Assembly (NCBI GenBank): GCA_032768795.1
Contig: CP136490.1
Span: 6,572,001-6,636,000, forward strand
DNA: 64,000 bases
From: Tremella fuciformis
Lineage: Eukaryota; Basidiomycota; Tremellomycetes; Tremellales; Tremellaceae
Direction: 5' to 3'
Below the pieces are notes generated by a model. It saw only the letters and a program-made list of their open reading frames with translations, was not told the DNA's origin and ran no database searches. This document shows, one piece after another, positions 12,401 to 23,111 of this stretch. A program made the translations under genes and the position numbers. Positions within the stretch are counted from its first letter, which is position 1, and every line of letters starts with the position of its first letter.

Positions 12401-14025
12401 GCTTCGTCCGTGGAAAGATAGGCGCTGTCAACGATTGTCCCGTTGGTGAAGACTTGATTCAAGGTGCGCTGAACGATTTTATCCTCTTTCTTATCTTCTT
12501 TCCTGCTCTTCCCAGGGTTTTCTTCGCGCAAGCGCATCTCAGCACTGGGTGTCAGCCGCATGTGCGAGACCGTCGGTCACTTGATTTCTCACCCTATTGC
12601 TGTTTCTGCTTGTTCCACCTTGCCCACTTTGTAGCCTGCTGCAAGAAACTTGGCTGCCCAGAGATCGAAGCTCTGTTCAGGAACACCGACCTGCATTGAT
12701 CAACGACACTGAGTGCAGGCTAAAGGAATCACATACCATCTTCATCTTGACCCTATCAGTGAGTTTGAGATCGAATTCTGAATGACCAATCTGGGCATCG
12801 TTCTCGTATAGCTCGAAGAATTTGCCCTTCTGGAAGAACAGGATCGTGTCGAAGTGATTTCGCTTGATCCCCCAGAACTGCTTCTCGAAGGGCTTCAGCG
12901 CCTCCCAGGATGCCTTCGGGATATACACTGTTCTTTTATCATACTCCGGATCATCTGGTCGCCGCCCCTCGGCATCTTTGATTGTATCCTCGCGCAAAAA
13001 GTCGAAGCAGGTCTCGTTCTTCTGCTTGTCTTCCTTCTCCTGCATCTTGCGCATTTCGGCACGAGTGAGGAAATTCTCGGAACCAGATGCCACTCTGGAA
13101 GATGGTTCGCCGTTCGCTCTGGAAGAGCTGCCAGGGCGACCAAGCGGATTGAGGCTCGGTCGAGAAGGAGGCACCTTTTGTTTCGGGCCTGACTTCCTGC
13201 TCTTGGTTTGTGGAAGTTCATCCGAGGAGTCCTCGTTGATCGAAGGCGACACAGACATCACAGAGTTCTCATAGGCGTCGGCTGCGGCAACTATACTTAT
13301 CAGCACGCTGTCCGAACGGAGATGAAGGTACCGACTCATGGCTTCCTCGTCCGCGGCATCGAGAACGAAGTCGTCCGAATCAGAATCTGCTTTGATGCTC
13401 TTTCTTCCTCTTCTCGCTTTGGTGTTACTGGTCGCTCTGCTAGAGCTTGCCCGCACATCTTCGCCTGAAGAGGCGTCAGAGTCGGACTCGGCATAGATGA
13501 CTTTTCGTTTTGTGACTCTCCGGCGCTATCAAGGTTAGCGGGTAAAGGGCAAGATGGCAAGGAGGCGCACCGCAGGTAGCGGCGAGTCGTCCACATCCAT
13601 AGCGTCATCGTCTTCGCCATCTTGCTTTGGCTGTATTGCTGTTGCTCGTGCAGCTGACGACCGCCGGGCAAGTGGCTCTGGCGGCGGTGAAAGATCCTCA
13701 TCATCATCCTCCACCGATAGAAGAGGCTTCTTTAGCGGACTAGTCGCTCTCTTTGCGTTGGCCACAAGGTCGGCGCCGTTGGACGGCCGGGAAGTGAGAG
13801 GCGAGCTGCTGACATCGGAAGAAGGTGTCCGAAGGTTGGTCGATGCTGGGGAAGAGGTGGAAGGCCCGGCCGATGTGGGCGCGGGCGGAACGAATGGCTT
13901 GGGCTTGGGCTTTGTGAAGAAACCAGCGAGTGTGGTCTGTTTCTGTCTATCGCGTCAGCCAGACTCGTTTGTCCGCAAGCTTACGACTTGGTCAGCTGGC
14001 TGGGGGTAGCCTGCGACTTTGCCAT
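9491..14025 (-). CDS. MSH6: DNA mismatch-repair protein Msh6 (MutS family)
   Basis: Msh6 pairs with Msh2 as MutS-alpha, which recognises base mismatches and small loops. The start ATG at 14023-14025 gives [14 protein letters not shown], spliced to [14 protein letters not shown], a PCNA-binding PIP box (Q-x2-L-x2-FF). A long acidic, disordered linker follows. The mismatch-binding domain carries the Phe-x-Glu motif in [19 protein letters not shown]. The ATPase domain has Walker [16 protein letters not shown], the MGAYD loop, Walker [17 protein letters not shown] (restored by removing a 44-base intron) and the [13 protein letters not shown] switch. The C-terminus is the helix-turn-helix around FFEAFKIKL. 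More than ten introns of about 40 to 55 bases are needed. The length, near 1250 residues, is usual. It shares its promoter with RNR2. Confidence 0.93.
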
Positions 14026-14643
14026 ACCGCCGTTGGTCGAAGGGGGGTCGAGCACTTCCTCGCTCGAAGTGGTCTAGGCGGACCAGACACGTCGTCGCGC
14101 CTTCACAGATTGATCCGTCTGAACCGACGTGTATGACGTGCAAGGTGTGTCGGCCGATGCTGCGGTGCCCCCTAGTTGTCGAGGTCTGGCTGGTCTGACC
14201 CCCCGGTGAGTTGTGGCTTAGTAGAGTTGTGACTTGAGATCGAAAATCACACCGAAACACCGAGGTAGCCTCCACTTCGCGTGTGTGCTTCGCGCTCGGG
14301 GTGAACACGCGATGGCTCGTGCGTTCAGGAACGCTATGAGGAATTCAGGGTAATGGGTCGGTTGACTGGACTGCTCCATGATGTTTACTTTGCTCTTTTG
14401 GGCAAGGAGAATCACCTGACTTTAAGACGCGTTCTTCGTGTTTGATGATCTGTCGACGCGATTTTCCGGGAAACCAGTCGCGTCATCTTTGGGATGCCCA
14501 TCCCGTGGACCTAGTCGTAGGTCTGACCACCAAAGGTATATAGGACCCCTCCCTCCAGCCCCTCGTCTTTCTTCTTCGTCAATTCTTCCACCGCCAGCAC
14601 CACCTCCTCCTAACTTTGCCTGTAGTATCACTCAACCCTCACC
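14026..14643. promoter_or_regulatory. Shared divergent promoter of MSH6 and RNR2 with MCB-like boxes
   Basis: The 618 bases hold four MluI-cell-cycle-box-like words: ACGCGA at 14307-14312, ACGCGT at 14427-14432, ACGCGA at 14456-14461 and TCGCGT (the same box reversed) at 14478-14483. Three fall within 57 bases. In fungi such boxes bind the MBF complex and drive late-G1/S genes, which suits both flanking genes. Use here is inferred. Confidence 0.6.
14537..14542 (+). promoter_or_regulatory. Probable TATA box of RNR2
   Basis: TATATA lies about 100 bases upstream of the RNR2 ATG, followed by CT-rich sequence and a typical CACC-ATGG start context. Confidence 0.5.
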
Positions 14644-16000
14644 ATGGCCGCCGTCGAGACTCCCTCCAAGGTAGCAGCCGCTGCCCTCTCCAACATCGAC
14701 CTCAACACGGTCCACAAGCCCTCGGGCGACCTCTTGGCCAAGATGAAGGCCGCAGCAGCAGCCGAGCAACCGGCCGGCAAGCCGGGCATTGCTGCGACCA
14801 CCACTGAGGACAAGGCGGACATTGAAGAATTCCGCAAGCGCTTCGTCGGCGACGTCGAGTGCGAGGAGAAGGATGAGCCTCTGCTCAAGGAGTCCAACTC
14901 GCGCTTTGTCCTCTTCCCTATCAAGTACCGCGAGGTGAGCTCGACCCCTAGTGTCGTATAGGGCACGCGTTGACGATGGCAGATCTGGCAGATGTACAAG
15001 CAGGCCCAAGCCTCCTTCTGGACATCCGAGGAGATCAACCTCGCCCCTGATCTTCACGACTGGGAGAACAAGCTTAACGACAACGAGCGATATTTCATCG
15101 AGCACGTCCTCGCCTTCTTCGCTGCTGTAAGTATAGCTTTGTGCGGCCCATTCATTGACTCACGCGCAGTCTGACGGTATCGTCAACGAGAACCTCGTCG
15201 AGCGCTTTTCGGCCGAAGTCCAGGCTGCCGAAGCCAAGTGCTTCTACGGCTTCCAGATCATGATGTGAGCCCTCACTTCACCCCCCGCGCAGCCGTGCTC
15301 ACGATGCAGGGAGAACATCCACTCTGAGACCTACTCACTCCTCATCGACACCTACATCAAGGACAACGACCGCCGCAACTACCTCTTCGAGGCCATCGAC
15401 ACCATCCCGTGTATCAAGAAGAAGGCCGAGTGGGCTCTCAAGTGGATCACGGACACCCGATCCACCTTCGCCGAGCGCCTCATCGCTTTCGCTGCCGTCG
15501 AGGGCATCTTCTTCTCCGGCTCGTTCGCGTCCATCTTCTGGCTGAAGAAGCGCGGCCTCATGCCCGGTCTTACCTTCTCCAACGAGCTCATCTCGCGTGA
15601 CGAGGGTCTTCACACCGACTTTGCTTGCCTGCTCTTCACCCACCTCCGCCGCCGCCCTCATCCCGAGACCGTCGAAAAGATCATCCGCGAGGCCGTCAAG
15701 ATCGAGCAGGAGTTCCTTACTGACGCCCTGCCCGTCTCGCTCATCGGCATGAACTCGAAACTCATGTGCCAGTACATCGAGTTCGTCGCCGACCGCCTGC
15801 TCGTCGCTCTCGGCAACGAGAAGGTCTGGAACGTCAGCAACCCCTTCGACTTCATGGAGATGATCTCTCTCCAGGGCAAGGCCAACTTCTTCGAGTCCCG
15901 CGTCTCGGCATACTCCAAGTCGGGTGTCAACCAGAGCGTCGGCGCCACCACCGACCACCAGGCCGTCAAGAAGGGCTTCTCCCTCGACGAGGACTTCTAA
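14644..16000 (+). CDS. RNR2: Ribonucleotide reductase small subunit R2
   Basis: R2 holds the diiron-tyrosyl radical used by ribonucleotide reductase to make dNTPs. Exons are 14644-14934, 14983-15126, 15170-15264 and 15310-16000, all phase-consistent. The radical Tyr and iron ligands fall in [19 protein letters not shown] (E-x2-H-x3-Y), with others in [29 protein letters not shown] and [15 protein letters not shown]. The C-terminus FSLDEDF is the conserved tail that docks on the large subunit. The residues that distinguish active Rnr2 from the yeast Rnr4 scaffold paralogue are present, so this should be catalytic. Third-position C/G bias is the strongest in the window, matching high expression. 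The N-terminal 60 residues are variable and Ala/Lys-rich. Confidence 0.97.
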
Positions 16001-16300
16001 GTGCCTCACGTCCACTCGTGACACGCGGTCCTGGTCGACGCTGCGCGCGACGAGGACACATGGCGTTTCCCAGCCCCAATCGAAGAGCTCGAGCGGGGCA
16101 GGTGCCAAAAATGAAGAAATGGGAGCGCAGTGTCGCGCACAATTACATAGACCCCTTTGGATTGCTTGTTGCTCATACCCCTTTGATGTTTGCACGACCC
16201 GTATGACATGCATTGTATCGTAGCCTGCACGTCACTTTCTTTCTCTGCGAGTGATTCGCGGAATGCTAATGCAGATGCATGCAATGATCTTGACCGATGT

Positions 16301-18029
16301 CTAGCTCTCGACCCCTTGTTCGGCGGGGTCGACGCTCAAGCTCATCCCTCTCGGCGGCTTCCTCACGCCGTTGGACACGCTGTCGGCACTCCTCTCTCCC
16401 CTCGTCCGCACTCGAGGTGTCAAGCCGTTACCCCTTACAACGTGATCTCCTTGGTCATGGGTCTGCCCTACTGGAGAAGATACAGCCGAATGTGGTCCGT
16501 GTTCTGGGGGTTCTCGAATGACTTCTGCAGACGGAGATGTCGTCTTGTCCGAGTGCCCACGCCGCGTGAACAGCCCACCAACCAGGTTTCTCAACAACTT
16601 TCCGTGCTCTCCTGAACCTTGGGATCCTACGAGACTCGCTGCTGAGTCGGGGCGTCTGGGCTGGGCAGTCCCCGTGGATCCTGCACCAGACACCTGCCTC
16701 GAGCGGGGGGACGAAGATGGACCCGGACGTTGGAAATCCAGTCCTGCCGCAGCTGCTGTCGTGGTGTCAAGACGCGGCGTGGCAGGTCGAGGATCTGTAA
16801 AGGTCATAGACATGGTGCGACCCCGGAATGAGCCTATCCGATGCAAAGATGAGCGAGACGAAGACGGGACAGAGGATGAGCCTGCGGCTGATGCAGGCGA
16901 GTACTGGGCCGCATTGTTGGGGATCGCTATGGGTGCTGTAGAGTTTGTTGGTGATGTCTGGTCCACGTCCATCTCTTCGCCCGCGCCTGTCTTGTGACTG
17001 TCGGTCGTCGATCTGGGCAATCGCTTCACACGTTTATGACCTCTTGGGTGATCGACTGGGGATGCTTGCTGCCGCGAGCCTGACGATGATCCCGGCGAGA
17101 TCGATTCAGGCGGCAATTCTCCACTGGACGGCCCATCGCCTGCGTCTTCCGCCATCTCCTCGTCGCCCTCTTCCAGCAAATCGGCATCCTCCTCCATGGC
17201 CGCCTGTCCCTCTTCTCCAATATCCTCTTCCACATCATGACGTGGACTCGGGGGCTTGGAAGCGGATCGGGGAAAGGGGCGGAAGGGGGAACGGTCAGGC
17301 TGAGCAGCTTGGGTGTAGCCGCCATGTGACCGGATGAGAGAGGAGTAGTATCGCTGAAGTAGGTCCGCATTGCACTACGCATGAGCGGTGACCGCGCAGG
17401 TCATAGGCAGCAGAGACGCACGCAGAGGTTCCACTTTGTGACCTTGAGAAACTCGCGCTCGAGGCCATTGAGTTCTTGCACCTTGATACCGCCAACTTTG
17501 GCATAATGAGCATTGGTGCAAAACACGTCGCATTGCGCTTTCGACCCGGCGCATACGCCGGCAATGAGGAATCGATGGACAGTCAAGGACGACAGTGTGA
17601 AAGTCGGCAGGTGCTGGCATGTCGTGTCGATGTATGCGAGCAGCGAGAGCAGCGGGATTTTCTGCGCGTAAGCTCATGATCACTCCATTGTCAAGGTGTC
17701 CGGCATACCTCCATATTGGTGTACTTCACAATACGCCGCAAATAGTCAATGACTGTGATGCCGGGGGCGGCTCGTGAGTGGAAACGTGTGAGGGCATCGG
17801 GCGTGAGAAGGACCTGATCGTTATGCGCCATGAGGAGATTGAGCATGTGAGAGATGAGAATGACGAGCGTATCAGTCGGGCAGTCGATGAATGCCCATGG
17901 CACCTCGGGCTTGTCGAGAGCAGCAGCGGCGGCGTCGGCGACGCCGGTTTCAGCTCCGACGCCGCTAGGGTCGGCGACAGGGGCAGGCGAGCCGCGCCGC
18001 GATGGTCCGGCATGAGGGGCGGTGGACAT
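16301..18029 (-). CDS. PHO80-type cyclin (Pho85-type CDK partner) with long acidic tail
   Basis: Exon 1 (start ATG at 18027-18029) has an Ala/Pro leader, then TLVILISHMLNLLMAHNDQV and LTRFHSRAAPGITVIDYLRR, the first part of a Pho80/Pcl6/Pcl7 cyclin box. After an intron near 17710 come IPLLSLLAYIDTTCQHLPTF, LSSLTVHRFLIAGVCAGSKA and FCTNAHYAKVGGIKVQELN, the best conserved block of this subfamily. Another intron leads to a C-terminal tail of more than 300 residues, very rich in Ser, Pro and acidic residues (EEDIGEEGQAAMEEDADLLE). These cyclins activate Pho85-type kinases in phosphate and glycogen signalling. Which Pho85 cyclin this is cannot be settled from the sequence. The tail has many SP/TP sites and may be a phosphoregulated segment. 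It converges on RNR2. Confidence 0.82.
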
Positions 18030-18357
18030 GGTCGGATGGTGATGGGAGACGGAGAAGGGAAGTGCTCTGGCGTCGAAGGGTTCACATTGAGCGGGCCATC
18101 ATCCCTTCCTTCCCTCCGCCCAAGCGCTGTTGTTTCTCCGCCGCGCAGCAGGAGCTCCTCGCTTGGTCGTGGTGAAGCTATCGCGCGCGCTATGCAGCAA
18201 GACACGAGGAGGAATGAATGACGTATGGAACTAAGGATGGACGGGTTGGTCAGGATCATCCTGGTTCCAGTGAGCGCGTTGGGCCAATGCACGTGCGTCT
18301 TTTCAGATGAACGTTAGAGAGCAAAGATCTCATCTCGTATCATTCGTCCGTCTGTCC

Positions 18358-19426
18358 TCACACGTCCCCCAGCACGGTCACCGTCCACACAGCTACAAGG
18401 CCGTCCGTCACATTCAGACCAAGCTGCTGCACACTGTCACACAATCAGCGACAAAGCGCAAACGGACATACACAGTTTCACCTGGAGTAATGATTGATGT
18501 CGGCTGTGAGTCGTGAGCGCTGATTTCCGTGCTCTGAGGAGCAGGACGTACTTCTATTCGAAGCTGCCAGGCCGCTGACGTATTCCACAGTCGTGTTATA
18601 TGCCCAGCCTCCATATCTGATAACACCGCTGACTCTGTGTCCCGCTAACATATCTTCTGCTGACAGGGGCAAACCCGTCGCATTGCCAGACAGCTGATCC
18701 CTATGTCTCAGCGGCTCTCTGCTCTCCGGTTTCGCCTACCTGCCAACATCATAGCTGTGTATCAGCATGGCGACCTCGAAAATCATGTGGCGTACCCATT
18801 GCTTGGGATATTGTGGTTTGCTTGCATGTTCAGTTCATCAGAAGCACTAAACTCAGCTTCATCGCCTTAGTCCTCCGCCGGACTCTCACCTGAGGAACCA
18901 AGCGCCGCTGGTCTCCTGTCTCCAGAACCTTGCATGGGTGCCCCCATAGATGGTCTCGAGGCACGTGCCGAAGTAAGGATCTCCAAAGTACATCCATCGC
19001 AGGATTGCTCTTTGTTGCCCTGCGTGTCATCTTACCTTCTGCTTCACCCATAATCGACATTCTGAGACCAGCTCCGTCTCCCAGATCTGCACTTTGCTTG
19101 TTGCCCATGTGAAACCCTAGGCACTCTGGAGCTTGCCCGACCGCCATCATATAGTTGTACAGACCGCCATTTGACATTGTTTCTGCTAACACTCTCGGGG
19201 AACTGTGATTGGAGATGATGATATTGATGGGCTCGGCCAAGCCCGCGGGCAGAGTGTCTGGTACTGTCTGCAGTGTCAGCTGTTCCCATCTTTACGTGGG
19301 TACGTTGCTCACTGTGACCATCTCTCCTCCCCCCACAGCGGGATCATCGTATCCTGGGCTGATGTCACTTAGGGCCGACGTCTTCAGGACGTGGCCGAGC
19401 AGCGCAAGCAGATATTGCCCTAGCAT
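18358..19426 (-). CDS. Conserved fungal protein of unknown function, probably secreted or membrane-anchored
   Basis: The proposed start MLGQYLLALLGHVLKTSAL (ATG at 19424-19426) is hydrophobic. Removing seven introns of 41 to about 50 bases gives a continuous protein containing EPINIIISNHSSPRVL, MSNGGLYNYMMAVGQAPECLG, SADLGDGAGQQ, LRWMYFGDPYFGTCLETIYGG, HNIPSNGYDVGRDQLSGNAT, WAYNTTVEYVSGL and a final GLNVTDGLVAVWTVTVLGDV. I remember this order of motifs (GG-x-x-NY, ADLGDG, FGDPY-GTC-ET-GG, NGY-x-GRD, DG-x-VAV) from a widespread fungal family without known activity, so the match is from memory. One exon, 18740-18754, is only 15 bases. Several NxT/NxS sites fit passage through the ER. The first exon may be incomplete. 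Confidence 0.65.
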
Positions 19427-19536
19427 TCCGAGATGCCACGCGGTCGCATACATACGCACACACAGAACGTTCGTTCATGCAGCTGACATGACAAAGAGTA
19501 GCATCCTTTTATCGGTCTCGCTCAAAGGATCACAAG

Positions 19537-20561
19537 CTATCTCATTACTCTGCTGACCAGCGCTCGCTCAGACTCTTTCTTGGTCTTGTCCTTGGAGTTG
19601 GACAACAGATAAACGAAGATGACGACGAGCAGGCAGAGGATGATGGACGCTTCTTGCCAAACATCCTTGCTCTCTTGCACTTCCGATGCAGGTGGTGGAA
19701 CCTCTACTGGCTTCGGTGTGGCTGGGACTCGTTTCACGACCTTGAGCCCACTCTCGCCTTGACCGCCACCTTGACTGCCACAAGCTGTATCTTAGCTCCG
19801 ACCGTACCGGGCTGCGTCTAATTACCTTGTACATTAACGGGTCCTGTTCCCGCACAAGGACTCGCCGGTCTGCCCTGCATCGCCAGCATCTGCGCTGCAT
19901 ACATTTGCTGCTGCTGCTGAGCCATTTGTTGCATCATCATTTGGTTCATCAGGATGAGCTGCATCGGATCCATGGCATTCGGTTGCTGTGGTGGAGGGAA
20001 CGAGGGTTGCTGCCTGTCGATGAGCGGCCCAGCAAATTTCAGACTGACTGAAGTCACCATGTTGGGGCCATCGGGGCATAACTTGGTGGGCTCGGATAGA
20101 AAGGCTGGGCGTACTGCGCACGGTATGGTTGGCTGTAGGGTTGGTACGGTGTTTGTGGCGGCGGGCCGGGCTGGGGCTGAAGGGGGAGAATTCTAGACCA
20201 CAGGTTTGATTCAATCGGATCTCCTACTTCTGCCTGTGCGGCTTGTGGTACGCGAGCGAATCCTTGGTCCTGCCACACATCCGGAACTGGCTGATCTTCC
20301 AGACCGGAATCTGGTTGCTCTTCCGCCGTGAAGTAGTCTTCAGAGGCAGGAGGAGAGGGAGAAGAAGGGCCGGCGCGCTCCTCCCATGCCTCCCAGTCCG
20401 CGTCCGTGAAGGTCGTCCAATCTTCATTGGCGGCCGGCTCCCTTCTCAATCAGCACGTGCGGAATCAGCAAGAGAGCTTACTCGGGAAATGCGCCAGGCA
20501 TTTCGGGGCCTCTCGCCGGGTCTTGCAGAGCGGCCTGAGGCTCAGCCTGGTCTCGACTCAT
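19537..20561 (-). CDS. Tail-anchored protein with Gln/Met/Pro-rich body, unknown function
   Basis: I do not recognise the gene. The start ATG at 20559-20561 gives MSRDQAEPQAAL; a 39-base intron then joins to EEPAANEDWTTFTDADWEAW. The middle is Pro/Tyr/Gln-rich (PYQPYSQPYRAQYAQPFYPS), and two further introns of 44 and about 41 bases lead through a Met/Gln-rich stretch (MNQMMMQQMAQQQQQMYAAQ). The C-terminus has one strong hydrophobic segment, EASIILCLLVVIFVYLLS, followed by about 20 charged residues to the stop, the layout of a tail-anchored or single-pass protein with its bulk in the cytosol. The repeated acidic-aromatic DADWEAW motif could be a short linear binding site. Splice phases are consistent, so the model is probably right even though the role is unknown. 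Confidence 0.6.
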
Positions 20562-21039
20562 TCTTGGACTGGCTGCGTTGTCGCTTGCAGTCCGAGTAGA
20601 CGAGATTCAAGCGAGATTTGTTGGGGCTTTGGCCAATGGAAATAATCGGGGAACGTCAGAAAGGAGGGCACACTGCATGTTTCGCCACACTCGGGTTGGC
20701 CGCACGGGCCTCCCTGTACCTTCTTGCCGCACAACGTTCTCTAGCCTTCCTGAGCGATTTGCTTCTGACAATGGACGGTACATGCTGATGTCAGGCATGC
20801 CTGGGACCTATGAGTCAGCGATGACGTTCTCGGCATTGCCACAAACTGGATCGAACAAACGTCAGGCAAGTCGGCCGAGCACCCAGATCTTGCATCACGA
20901 AGAAGGCAGGTGGTGAGCCATCCAATCACATTTCAGCGAATAGCATATATACTGCTGGCCACTGATCGCACATCAACTAGCCCTTTTGCCACAAAAAGTG
21001 CTTCGAGGCTTTCCATCCCGATTATTTAACATAAGTCAG
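20562..21039. promoter_or_regulatory. Divergent promoter between the tail-anchored gene and the amidase
   Basis: The 478 bases lie between two divergent start codons. A TATATA at 20946-20951 sits about 90 bases before the amidase ATG and is a plausible TATA box. Nothing else stands out. Confidence 0.4.
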
Positions 21040-22911
21040 ATGTCCGACCTCAACTTGATGAAGACAAACATGAGAGAGATCGTCGAGAAGCTCGAAAGTG
21101 GTGCAATCACTAACAAACATCTGGTCACGCAGTACCTAGGTAAATTCTCACCGGCTGAATTTGCCACCCGCTCAACGCCAGACCGTATCGGCAGATACAA
21201 TGACGAAGGCCCAGAGCTACACGCAGTAATTGCCACTGCTCCTAAAGAAACGTGTGAGCCCCGCCCGGCAATCACAGCATGCTCCTGATTGATGCCTCGG
21301 CCAGTGCTAGCAACCGCTGCTGAGCTTGATCGTGAGCGCAGCTGGAAGAAGAGAAGCACCTTGCACGGTATTCCCGTCCTCATCAAGTATGAAGACTTGG
21401 CCACTTGTGTCGCAACTAACCTTGCAGAGACACTCTAGCCGTCACGCCTGAGCTTGGTTTTCACACGACGGGAGGAACTCGTGCCCTGGGTAAGCTGTCT
21501 CTAGGCTCACGAGCAACTGATCTGGCTTGGCACAGCTGAGTTGACAGAGGGATGCACGCATGCCAAGAATGCTGAAGTTGTGAATAGGCTTCTGCAAGGC
21601 GGGGCAATAGGTCAGGCGCGCTCTGACAAAGAGCCCTGTGTTGACCTGTAGTGCTTGGCAGCACCAATATGACCATCATGAATAACAATTACGGAAAAGA
21701 TATTCCGACTGGATGGTCAATCCGAGGTGGGCAGACCCAATCTGCCTTCGGCAAGAAAGCAGGTGACTGCATTGCCTGGGGTAGCTCGAGTGGCAGTGCC
21801 GTGGCGGTGAGCGCGGGGCTTGCAGGCTGGGCCATTGGAGGCGAGACCTGCGGGAGTCTCGTGAGTCTCGCTTGACAGCTATCCAAGACCACCCTGACGA
21901 TAGGTCGCTCCCGCAATCTCTGCAGGGATCTTCGCGTTGAAGCCTTCACTTGGCCTGATCCCAACTGAAGGCGCCATGCCTGTCACTGAGAATCTAGACT
22001 GCATTGGACCCATGGCCAGATCAGCCTGGGATATTGCAGCAGCCATGGACGTTCTCGATCCCGCTGGCCCGGGATATATCCAGTACGCTGAGAACGTCAA
22101 ACCACTGTCAGACTTTAAGTTTGGGATCGTTCGCCAGGGGACAAAACCTCCCCAGACTACAGAGCGCGCGGCCGAGGAAGACTCTCTCTTCATGCAAGCA
22201 GCGACAAACCTTCAGCCGGCCATCGAGCTGGACCCGGCCGACGTTCCTGGTCTTCATGAGTCGCGTTCCGGGATCTTGGCCGCGCGGCGCCAGAACGTAA
22301 TGATTGTGGACATGCATGATGGCCTAAACATCTATTTAAGTGGGCTGCAGGGAAGCTCAATCAAGAAACTCGACGACCTCGTCGATTGGAACAACAAACA
22401 TCCTGTGAGCAGGCCCATCAGTGTGTTAGGAGGTGGCTCACGAGCACGTAGACAGATGCCTTCTATGATCCAGACAAGCTCGAGTCTCGTCAATGGTGGC
22501 TGGACCAATGCCTTGCCCAAGGGGGCAAGAGGAACTCCCAGTACTTCGACGATCTGAAATACATGAGGACCACTGGAGACAAAATCACGAAGTTTATGGA
22601 TGACCATCATCTCGATGCACTTGCGTTCGCTGGCTCTTCTGCCTCGGTCTTAGCGGCGACCACAGGTTTTCCCATGGTGAGCTATAGCCGGATTACCTGA
22701 TGGTTACTCATATCAGATCACACTCCCGTACAAGCACTTGGAGAACGGTGAACCCTGCGGAGTGACCTTGATGGCTAGAATGGGGTCGGAGCCTTTACTC
22801 ATTAGCGCCGCGTAGGTCACTACAAAATCTGGACCTCAGCTGACTTGAAGCTCGTCTTGGGAATACCATGTCGCCAAGCCGCCCATTGCCAGCCACCTCG
22901 ACTCGCTTTGA
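21040..22911 (+). CDS. Amidase-signature family hydrolase
   Basis: Amidase-signature enzymes hydrolyse amides with a Ser-cisSer-Lys triad. The N-terminal segment TNMREIVEKLESGAITNKHL and PELHAVIATAP are typical. The catalytic Lys is in STLHGIPVLIK. The signature region reads AWGSSSGSAVAVSAGLAGWAIGG followed by ETCGSL, so the cis-Ser and nucleophile Ser are present, although the usual TDTGGS is ETCGS here. Next come GIFALKPSLGLIPTEGAMPV and DCIGPMARSAWDIAAAMDVL, both classic. Later exons add the variable substrate-pocket region and a tail ending ASHLDSL. About eight or nine short introns are required. The substrate cannot be predicted, and organ-targeting signals are absent, so a cytosolic enzyme is likely. 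An in-frame ATG at 20986 exists, but the ATG at 21040 fits the family length better. Confidence 0.82.
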
Positions 22912-23111
22912 GGGTGTGCATACGTACCTCCGGTGAGCTTGCCTCCTATTTTCGTACCGCTTGCCTATCTTGTATCTGACACTAATTCATGTCTTCACAC
23001 ATGCAACCCTACCCTTCCTTTGTGCTCCTTCCAACAAAGGAGCTCTTCGCAACCAGTCTCGACAAATTCTCTCATTACACCGCTGGAACTCTGCACTCGC
23101 TCCCCTACAGC

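Noticed and set aside
15335..16213. A 292-codon open frame antisense to RNR2
   Set aside because: It mirrors the strong third-position C/G bias of the RNR2 last exon and shows no motif of its own.
16518..16997. 159-codon plus-strand frame
   Set aside because: Antisense to the Ser/Pro-rich tail of the PHO80-type cyclin; composition follows from that.
20986..21039. Upstream in-frame ATG for the amidase
   Set aside because: The added 18 residues are unlike the family start and the TATA-like box would then be too close.
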